Assembly (NCBI GenBank): GCA_014905825.1
Contig: JACGCN010000049.1
Span: 124,001-188,000 of the forward strand
Direction of reading: 5' to 3'
DNA from: Lyophyllum atratum
Lineage: Eukaryota; Basidiomycota; Agaricomycetes; Agaricales; Lyophyllaceae
DNA length: 64,000 nucleotides
Of the stretch, positions 55,159 to 64,000 are shown piece after piece. How positions within the stretch are numbered: the first letter of the stretch is position 1; every line of letters begins with the position of its first letter. A model generated the notes under the pieces. It was not told where the DNA came from, did no database searches, and was given only the letters and a program-made list of their open reading frames with translations. A program made the position numbers and the translations under genes.

Positions 55159-56452
55159 ATGCCATCCACCACCGTCCCACAACTCTTTCAACCCATCCAG
55201 GTCGGCACGGTATCCCTCTCCCACCGTGTCGTCCTTGCGCCACTAACCCGAATGCGTGCCACAAATGAACACGTCCCGATTTTACCCTTGGTGAAGGAGT
55301 ACTACGCCCAGCGCGCAAAAGTCCAAGGCACATTACTCATCAGCGAAGCCACCTTCATCGCCCCGCAAGCTGGCGGGTACCCAAACGTCCCTGGTATCTG
55401 GAGTGACAAACAGATCGATGCTTGGAAAGAGGTGAATCATCTTCCTTCCCTCGTCTTTGCATACCTACTCAATCATGACTCCAGGTAACCGATGCAGTGC
55501 ACGCCGCTGGCTCCTCGATCTACATGCAACTGTGGGCACTAGGCCGCGTAGCCGATCCCTCATATCTCGCCGCGCACGACCCACCCTTCCCCCTCGTTGG
55601 GCCATCCGCCATCCCCGCCCCCGGACAAGCAAGCCCTCGCCCCCTCACCATCGACGAAATCGCCGACTATGCCAAGCTCTTCGCTACTGCGGCCCACAAC
55701 GCCGTGAACCGCGCAGGCTTCGACGGAGTCGAGATCCACGGCGCGAATGGATACCTCATCGACCAGTTCCTGCAGACCACAAGCAATGACAGGAGTGACC
55801 AGTACGGCGGGAGCGTCGAGAACCGCAGCAGGTTCGCCCTTGAGATGGTCGATGCCGTCACACGCGCTGTCGGGCCTGAGCGTACTGGGCTTCGCCTTAG
55901 TCCATGGAGCACCTTCCAGGGTACGTATAAGACGCTCCCTACTGACCCTCTTACATTTCTGACATCAACAACATCTGTTAATAGGTATGGGCATGTTCGA
56001 CCCAGTACCGCAATTCACGCACCTCGTCCTGGCTCTGCGCGACGCACACCCCACAATGGCGTACCTACACGTTGTCGAGCCCCGAATTGAAGGGAACACG
56101 GACCGCGAGGTCAAACCCCACGAGTCTAACGACTTCATCCGCTTGCTCTGGGAGAAACGGGCGTACATCTCCGCTGGAGGCTACACGCGTGAGACTGCGA
56201 TAAAGGCGGCGGAGAGAGGCTCGGAATTGGTGGCGTTTGGGAGATACTATATTTCGAACGTGAGCGCTCTGGGTCTTGAAGTGTTGTGACGAGAGTGCTG
56301 ATGGGTGGTTGTTCTAGCCCGATCTGCCGCTGAAGCTGAAGCACGGCAAACGTCTCACCCCGTACGACAGAAAGACCTTCTACACCCCTGGCGGAAGTGA
56401 AACTGCCCATATTGGGTACACCGATTATCCATCCGATGGGGAGGGCGCGTAG
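55159..56452 (+). CDS. Old yellow enzyme (NADH:flavin oxidoreductase)
   Basis: Four exons: 55159-55431, 55485-55920, 55985-56259 and 56318-56452, giving 372 residues, the usual length. It is an FMN-bound TIM barrel that reduces activated C=C bonds with NAD(P)H. Visible features are L-F-Q-P-I-Q-V-G at the start, V-V-L-A-P-L-T-R-M-R-A, the substrate-binding pair His176/Asn179 in I-H-G-A-N-G-Y-L-I, the family hallmark D-Q-Y-G-G-S-V-E-N-R-S-R-F, and near the end I-S-A-G-G-Y and V-A-F-G-R-Y-Y-I-S-N with P-D-L-P. Everything needed for activity is present. It stands alone between two gene-poor stretches, so no pathway partner can be named. Confidence 0.95.
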
Positions 56453-59400
56453 TGTGTTCTTGAGGCGAGTCTGAAAACCACATAGGTACCTTACGCATCC
56501 CTATAACGTTGAGTAACCAAATTAACAGAGTGGTCTTCAGGTCACTTGGAAAATTATTTCGGAACATTTAGAACGCCTGTTCTCTACGTATAAATTGCGA
56601 CAGTCGCAATTAAGTGTTGGCCTCCGACGTTCTGCCTATAATAATAATTGAATTGGACGTACGAGGTAATCACCGGGTGAAAAAGCCACTGGATGACGGC
56701 GCCAAAGAAAGGTGGCCAGAAATACATCGACGACGTAGCTCAGAGGAGATGCATTTGCGGCTATGTTCCTACGGGACGGAACATAAAGGAAACTTGACGA
56801 GTACTAATTCGCGAAAGACCGTCCATCACTGGGACCTGATCTGTCCGCACCTAGAAACGCTATATGATATAAGAACCGCGAGATACATTTGACGGCCTTC
56901 GTGTCATCATCAAAGTTGCATCGCAGCGTATCATGGGGAATCAGATGCCCAACTGAATGGGTAACGAGGGTATCATCTAGGGCGTAATCAAGTTCTCTTT
57001 GAGGAAGTATAGGTGGCCGGCGGAGTATGTGTCGACAGTCAAAGGGGGAAAGCCGCTGCTTGAGCGCACCAGGATTGTTACGGACCGGTTGCTTCGGGGA
57101 TGGCGACTGGACGCCGACACAGACGATGCTAAATGATCAATTAAAAGCCATCTCTATCACACATCTTTCGACGCAGCCTGGCCCGTTGCCGTCGGGAGGC
57201 AATTAAGATTGACTGAGAGGCATTTTACGACCGTGACATCTTGCCAAGAAGCTGCATCTCCATCATTCCCGCATGGAGATTAAGTACCATCCAAACTCTA
57301 CCTTAGCCTAGCGGGCATGTGTTTTAGAGGAGCCGTGACATGACCACATCAGGAATCTAACGCCACCTGGACTTCCTGATGACGCTCACTGCATCTTTCG
57401 ATACCTCTCCATGCCAGAGCCTGACGTGAGGGAAAATCGTGCCGGTGCCTATGTTTGGCGTACGGTGTCATTGCCGGACCTCGTGATTTCGCGAAGCACG
57501 GAAGACGATCTAAGCAGTGATTGAGTCGGTCAATTCTCTGAAGCCATCGCGCGAACTTTCTCCATTGAACTTCGTAATGAAGCCCTAGTCTGAAGCTTAG
57601 AGAGCGCACAGTGATCGCATAGCTATCGGATAGGGATGGGAAGTCCAGTTCTTCCCAGTTCTAGGTGGATTCGCAGAAGACGGTTCATGCTCCAAGGGAA
57701 GCTGGTATAGAAGACCAAGCTTACTGGTCCAATGGCAAGATCAGCCGCGTGCAGATGGGGTAGATGGGCGTACAAAGCGCTCCAATCGATCCGCCGAACC
57801 CCGCCAGATGATATAATGAGCGCCATTGAAGGTCGCGTGTGGAGACACCAGGAAGATCCGTACCAAGACGTTTGGTATCTGACTCCTATACCTATCTTGT
57901 AGAATGATGTAGTCGATGTTGATACTAACGAAATTTCCGCAAGACGGATTCAATTGTGCAATGCCGGGAGAGCATGAAATAGACTTACGCTGCGATTCGG
58001 GGACCCAAGAGTCCGTGAGTAAGAGCTGGCATTATTCTCGCCTGACGCGAATACACCACTCTGAGAGTTTCCTGGAAAAAAAGTAAGGAATGGGGTTCAG
58101 GTAAGCGGAGTTTTCCTTACTGACACCAGGGCGATTTGTCGATGAAATGGACCAAAGTTAGGTAAAGGCGGTTACTTATGACCTTGCTGAGAGCCTGTCC
58201 TGCTCTTCTATGATCAGCCTTGTCCTTTGGGGTGGGATGGCGAAGAAAACTATATGGAAGAAATGTCGGCAGAAGAGCGGCGAGTAGTGAAACGTCAAAC
58301 CCAATCCAAGAGCAGAGAAGCTGTGTGTGCTATCCTCCATCGGAGCACCGGTGGAGCATGGGTGAGCGAGGTTCATCTTGGCGTGGGGGAGACCTCAGAG
58401 CCTATGCAATATCAGAGAAGCGTTACTGTGGATACAACTGACCTCATTCCGTGACGACCTCGTCATTCTTTCTCATAGCCAGAGTTCTAAGAGTATGACA
58501 GCCTATCAAAAAGGGTACAGTCGATAGTCGAAAGAGACAGTCGATGGTTGGTGTGGCCCGCCTGCCCGTCGCGCTTGGGCCCTTATCGGGCTATTCAGAG
58601 TGCCCTATCTCCAAGAGATATGCCGTCAGCGCGATAGGGGATAACCGTATGGAATTGGATGTGCAAAGCTTGGAAGTTGAGCGGGCACGATAGCGCTCAA
58701 CGTTGGTAAAATACTTATCACACGAGCACCACATGTCGGTCGTCATACCCTTCACTCGATACCAGATGGGAGGATTGCAACCGTATAGACAGGTCCCGAT
58801 CGGTTAGCAAATCAATTGGACGTGCGAGATTAGTCGGCCGACACAATTACGATCGATCGGAAGATTGTGCGAGTGGGTGCGAGTTAGAAGCTGCTGGTGG
58901 TGGAGAAGACTCGTAGGACGACGACATTTCCAGTCACAATGGAGGATGAGAAGTCTTCTGAGTGCATTGAAACCTATTGAAACAAGACATTGATCGAGGG
59001 TATGGACGGGCTCATCCACTGGGGAAAGATTTCGACGATATACCATGCAATGATTCACCACAATTCAAACAAGATGTCGACAGGTGAACCGCATGGTACA
59101 GTATCGTCTGACAAGCACCTGGTGCTTCCTTGTGAAAAGAGGCGCACTTGGGCAATTAAGCCTAGACTGAGTGATGCAGGCATGGGAAACTTGGAACGAC
59201 GTATGTTTCCACCAATTTTGTGGATGAATACAGCATGGTCGCTCGTAGGGAAGGTCTCCCTATAGCTTATCGACGGAAAGAGGAACTTGGACAGAAAGAG
59301 GAACGTTATCAAGGGTCGGTAGTCGACTGCCATCAGCAATGGAAAGATGTCTTGGCCCTTGACGGAACTTAAATTATCTGAGATCCGAAAGCGGCACGCC

Positions 59401-60166
59401 ATTGATACACAAGCGCACACAATCCTCCTTATCCTCAATTTCTCTGACCGAAAAAAAGACTCCGAGGCTCAAGAGATATGAGGTGGGACCAATACAAAAG
59501 TCAGACGCAGGAATTCTCATTCGTGAGTTTCAAGTGCCCTACAGTACCTGACAGACACCCACACTCTTCAGCTGGCAGGCCGTCTGTCACTGGACCCATG
59601 TGTAAATGAGATTGCATCGGAGATGCCCTGAGCACATGAAGGGTTCCACAGACCACACTGCATCTCATCCTGGAACAATCGTCTCTCGCCACACCCCTGG
59701 ACTCCCGGTCAAAAACTGCGTTTTCAGCAGTGTTTTGGTTTCCCCATTCCTTCTATGTAACGCTTGCATAACGCTCTAGCAAGGAATCAAACTTACAGGG
59801 ATGTCCATATGATTGAGATCGCATCTATGGCATGCCCGTCTTTTCGACTACGGCGCTCAGCCGCTGGTGGCCCGTCCGTGTCCGATTTGGATGGAACCAT
59901 GTGGTCTCGATATGTTACCCCGGAGTGCACTTGTGGACGGAATGGAACATCGCCACCAAGTCGCCGGGAATCTATTTTTAGACGTCCAGATGGAGTGCCT
60001 CACTTTCGAAGTGGACCGATAAGCGAACTGTAGGCCGTGAATTGGTATCGGTGGAGTGATGGGACCATGTGCTCCTTCTGTCCTGGCTGCTTTTGCCGAA
60101 TGCATAAAGGGAGCCTAGGTAACATCTGAAAACCTCGTCAACTGTCCCAGTTGATTCATTTCCTCC
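56453..60166. other. Gene-poor region, 3.7 kb
   Basis: No intact gene is supported. Minus-strand fragments between 57346 and 57953 look like a decayed F-box/LRR gene split by frameshifts, and a plus-strand frame at 58227-58454 is protein-like but isolated. No transposon proteins or terminal repeats were recognised. Confidence 0.4.
57349..57953 (-). pseudogene. Possible decayed F-box/LRR-type gene
   Basis: Minus-strand frames run on from each other with shifts: one ends near 57741, a second reads I-D-W-S-A-L-Y-A-H-L-P-H-L-H-A-A-D-L and stops at 57623, and a third reads L-R... S-F-R-L-G-L-H-Y-E-V-Q-W-R-K-F and L-A-W-R-G-I to 57349. The leucine spacing resembles F-box tails. No start or F-box is seen. 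Weak evidence. Confidence 0.25.
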
Positions 60167-63100
60167 ATGGCGACCGCCGAGGCTCTCCCTGCTCTCTCTG
60201 CTCATGCGGATCCAGAGCGCAAGGAAACTTACGGCGACGAGAAGTTCAACGAGAAGGACCACTCTTCCGCTGACATCGCCGACTCTGAGTCGTTCAAAGG
60301 AGACGTCTACGATGACATCCGAGTCATCGACATGGGTGAAGATGGCAAGGAGCGCCCCATTGGTACGTCGTGTGTTATATCCTCCAGGGAACCAGCTAAG
60401 TTATCGTACAGAGACGGACGTCGATGTTGCCACGCGTCTTATCTCCCTTGAGGACGACCCCTCCCTCCCAGCATTCACGTTCCGCATGTGGTTTTTGGGT
60501 CTTGGCTTGTCCTGCTTCGGTGCCGTCTTGGGGCAGATCTTCGTAAGAAGATGCCTTTCTACACGCGCCATCCTCCACTATCTAACAATAGCATGCTCCC
60601 TTTAGTACTTCCGGCCCCAGACTGTATACGTCAGTCAACTCTTCCTCCAGATCATCGCGTATATCCTGGGAAGAATTCTGGAAGAGATCATCCCTGGTCC
60701 TGGAAACCCCCACGAGCGTCTTCAGACGAAGGATAGCTGGTTCTGGCGATTCATGAACCCCGGCGCATTCAGTAGGTCATCTCGTGTGATTATGATATCC
60801 CCTTGTTGATCATCGTGCAATAGACTTGAAGGAGCACGTTGCGATCACCATCTTTTCCACCACGGCTGCCGAATCCGCCCTTGCAATCAGCATCTTCGCC
60901 GCTGATGACCTGTACTACGGCATTCAGGTATGTCGATATCTAACTTTTAAACGCTAGACGCTCACTGTATTTCTCGTAGCCCAATGCTGGTGTTGGAATT
61001 TTCACCCTGATCGGTAGGTTTCTTGTTTCTCGGCCATTACTCGGAACAGCGTTGCTGACGATATGGTATTCGCTTCATAGGCTCTCAGTTGATGGGCTAC
61101 GGTATTGCCGGTGTCATGCGCTCATTCCTCGTGTACCCGACCTACATCGTCTTCCCCAACCTGCTGCCCACCGTTCAGCTCTTCGATGCGCTTCATCGTG
61201 GCAAGAAGATCATGCTCCAGAAGAAGCGTGTCAAATTCTTCTGGCTGACCTTCATTGGTATCTTCGTCTGGGAATGGTTCCCCGAGTTCATCGCACCGTA
61301 AGTCCAACCCTATATCCACATCCGATACGGGTCGACTTAGCCTTCCTTAGTACCTTGACCGGTATCAGCATCTTTTGCCTCGCGAACCAGGACAGCGCTT
61401 GGTTCACCCGTATCTTCGGTAAATTAGCCTGCTCGTCATATGCAACCGTCGCTCATCGCTTTGTGTTAGGTGGTGCCGCTGGTAACGAGGGTCTGGGCAT
61501 GTTCTCTCTCTCCCTCGACTGGAACTACGTCGGATCCGGCGGTGGCTCGCTGGGTGCACTATTCACGCCCATCTCCACCCAACTTTCTCTGTACTCCGGA
61601 ACCGCCATCTGCATGTACGCTCCTCCATCCAATATCAACCCGTTGCCGAAGCTAATTTTTTTCGCCCCAAAGTATCGCCTTCTGCGCATGTTACGCCAAG
61701 AACGTCTGGAACGCGCAGAACTTGCCGTTCTTGTCGCAGTCCCTGTTCAACGAGAATGGCACGCGTTACGACCAGCTTTCAATTCTTGACGAGAACTTCA
61801 AGTTGGACCCTGTCAAACTCGCCGCTGTGGTACGTTCCACAGCTCTTCCTTTGTTTGACCATGCGGGCTGACTTTGATCAGGGTCTCCCATGGTTCGTCC
61901 CCTCCCAGGTCCTCACCAAGATCGGCGAGAATCTTGCCATTGGCGCCACTATCATGCACGTCCTCATTTGGTACGGGAAGGACATCATCGATGTTATCAA
62001 GAAATACAGGGTATGTCTCTATTTCTAGTGGTACGGTTTCCCTCTGACCCCTGGTATAGGCTGGCGAGAGCTACGACCCCCATCTCGCCAAGATGAAGGT
62101 ATGTCACATGGATCAGAAGTAAAAGGCAGGTGTTTATACATTATGTGCAGGTCTACCGCGAGGTGCCGATGTGGTGGTACATCGCTATCTTCATTGCCAG
62201 TTTCGCGATGGCCATGGCTACGATTTACACCGGCGGCTCAGGTTTGCCATGGTAAGTCTTGTCGTTGTTGTCCTGTATCTGTCGTCTAACTTGGTCAACC
62301 ACAGGTGGGGCTTGATCGTCGGCCTAATCATCTCAACTATCTTCTTGCCATTCGTTGTCACCGTCTATGCCATCACTGGTGTGTTATTTCGTATCCGTTC
62401 TCTTGTGTCTAGCTCTAATCGCCATTTTGACTAGGTTTCGTCCCGAACATTCGCAGCTTGGTACAGGTAAGTAGCTCTCACGCTGTCAGCGCTGCTCGTC
62501 GGGCTTACGGTTGGGCAAAAGATGCTTGGTGCTGCTATGATCCCCGGAAGCCCTCAGGCCAACATGTACTTCACGCTTTACGGCTTCAACACTCTCGATC
62601 AAGCTCGTGGTCTCGTTCGCGATCTTAAGATGGTTCGTCATTCTGTCGCCGACTGCTTCGTTTGTCGCCTAATTATGTCATACAGGGTCAATATACCAAG
62701 CTCCCTCCTCGCGTCACTTTCACAGTGCAATGCGTGGGCGCCGTCATCGTATGTCCCATCTTGTTTTTTGATAGACCGCTCGACTAACGGTTCAATTACT
62801 AGGGTGGACTGCTGAACTACGTCATCATGAAGGTCATCATTACGACCCATCGTGAGATCCTGCTTGACGTGCAAGGTAGCAACATCGTACGTACCTCCAT
62901 CCCGCCGCCGACCTCGACGAATATTGACGATTGCATCTCTGTTCTTTTAGTGGTCCGGTCAACAAGTTCAGGTATGTCTCGGATGTCTCAAAACCATGGA
63001 TGTATCGTCTGACCGGTTATTAGTCGTTCAACAGTAATGCCATCTCTTGGGGAGCTCTTGGCAACCGACTTTACGCACCCGGTGGTCGCTATGCGGTACG

Positions 63101-63645
63101 CTCACTGTGACTTGCATCAAGTTCATAGCTAACTTCGCGGGCTCACCTCAGATCGTCCCCTTCTCTATCCTCATTGGTCTCCTTGTCCCGCTTCCATTCT
63201 GGATTGCCCACCGCTACTACCCCAAACTCGGTGCCAACAAAGTCGTTACTCCCGTTCTTTGCTGTAAGTCTTGCGGTTCCACATCCACTGCGACGTACTA
63301 ATGAGGACTCCACAGGGACTCTCGGCTACCTGAGCGTCGGAATCAACAGCTCCGTCTTCACCACCTTCTGCTTGGCTGTATTCTCGCAATACTACCTCCG
63401 TGTCTACCGCCCACGCTGGTTCAGGAAGTACAACTTCCTGCTCTCCGCTGCTCTCGATGGTGGAACCCAGGTCATGGTCTTTGTGTTCACATTCGCTGTC
63501 GGTGGCGGTAGCGGCAAGGTCTCCAACATGCCTTTCTGGGCTTTGGTATGTTCCGTTTTCTCCATGCGATGACTTTTTTTGGCTGACTTGGAGTCGCCCT
63601 TAGAACCCGAAAGGTAACCCCGATTATTGTAAACGACTCACTTGA
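60167..63645 (+). CDS. OPT-family oligopeptide transporter
   Basis: Twenty-two exons join in phase to 775 residues, the normal size. The longest are 60167-60362, 60412-60542, 60606-60771, 61081-61297, 61470-61614, 61673-61829 and 63316-63545, the last is 63604-63645, and one has only 21 bases (62951-62971). The protein is a plasma-membrane proton-coupled importer of tetra- and pentapeptides or glutathione-like substrates. Visible signatures are E-D-D-P-S-L-P-A-F-T-F-R (start of helix 1), the N-P-G-A-F motif in helix 3, S-F-L-V-Y-P and W-F-P-E-F-I, S-L-D-W-N-Y-V, G-L-P-W-F-V-P, the cytosolic K-L-P-P-R motif (KIPPR type), and W-S-G-Q-Q-V-Q-S-F-N. About 12-14 hydrophobic helices are present. The C-terminus ends D-Y-C-K-R-L-T. 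It appears intact. Confidence 0.95.
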
Positions 63646-64000
63646 TGTACATTGTATTTACGTATAACGCGATACCACGGGCTTATAATTTTATTTTGGT
63701 CTCAACTCATCCTGCGGTCGCGCGCCACCTAGCATGGGAACTACCTTCCCTTCCGTAAAGAGTTCGAATTCCCAGCGAATGACACGGGGCCGCCTGTAAG
63801 TCACCTGTAAGTACTGTGTAGTCGGCCATGTGATTTTTTCGGCTGGACACGAATCAAGCAACTGGTATTCAATTATCTGTCCAGTAGCCTTTGCAGCTGA
63901 TTAGGAACAAGAGGCTGTCTCTACATTATCGAAATGGAAGGACTGGGAACGTTTAGATAGTCAGTTACAGTGTTTCAAGTTTGTCATATCAGTGCATGGG
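63646..64000. other. Downstream region of the OPT gene
   Basis: This is the 3' flank to the window edge. An AT-rich TATAATTTTATTTT run near 63684 may be part of the polyadenylation region. No gene was recognised. Confidence 0.4.

Noticed and set aside
1..64000. Transposons, CRISPR arrays, bacterial operons or viral genes
   Set aside because: I looked for transposase, reverse transcriptase or integrase motifs, regular short repeats and long terminal repeats and saw none that hold up.

Overview
The window looks like nuclear DNA of a mushroom-forming basidiomycete (Agaricomycetes). Genes are dense and on both strands, and most are cut by many 45-70 bp introns with branch-like CTGAC/CTAAC motifs. 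The families fit this group: DUF6533-type seven-helix membrane proteins, F-box proteins, a WOPR regulator, a BCS1-like AAA ATPase and an OPT transporter. Only nuclear-type tRNAs are seen, and there are no operons, CRISPR arrays or intact transposons. Exons were assembled by hand from reading frame, splice sites and recalled family motifs, so individual splice junctions are predictions.

Left part (0-18 kb): a HAPSTR1/TAPR1-like gene; two DUF6533-type membrane genes with matching 15-exon structure that flank an opposite-strand 3-ketodihydrosphingosine reductase (TSC10); a TLDc-domain OXR1 gene; a 46-bp perfect palindrome; an F-box/LRR gene; a thioesterase-like hot-dog gene; and a disordered proline-rich protein. 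From 18 to 22.4 kb there is no convincing protein gene, but there are two tRNA-Leu genes and tRNA-like relics.

Middle (22-42 kb): a 12-exon gene for a protein of about 1326 residues, with an MLKL-like helical N-terminal region, a TKL-type kinase domain and a long uncharacterised C-terminal region. Next are a long upstream region and a WOPR-box (Gti1/Pac2/Wor1) regulator, DML1/misato, and a tail-to-tail pair of disordered paralogues that share an N-terminal amphipathic block and a C-terminal KVEEGK block. Two more tRNA-Leu genes at 40.5-41.6 kb mirror the pair at 20-21 kb in inverted orientation.

Right part (42-64 kb): a DUF1349-like protein, a Ser-rich single-pass membrane protein, a BCS1-like AAA ATPase, a coiled-coil/Cys4/acidic-tail protein, a second F-box gene, an old yellow enzyme (OYE) and a 22-exon OPT oligopeptide transporter, with gene-poor gaps at 53.7-55.1 and 56.5-60.2 kb.

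The genes do not form one pathway. The points most worth following are: repeated C-rich to G-rich strand flips inside GC-rich genes, the MLKL-like kinase with its new C-terminal domain, the convergent paralogue pair with 40-residue repeats, several GC-AG introns (one where the paralogue keeps GT), and the inverted tRNA-Leu pairs with nearby relics.
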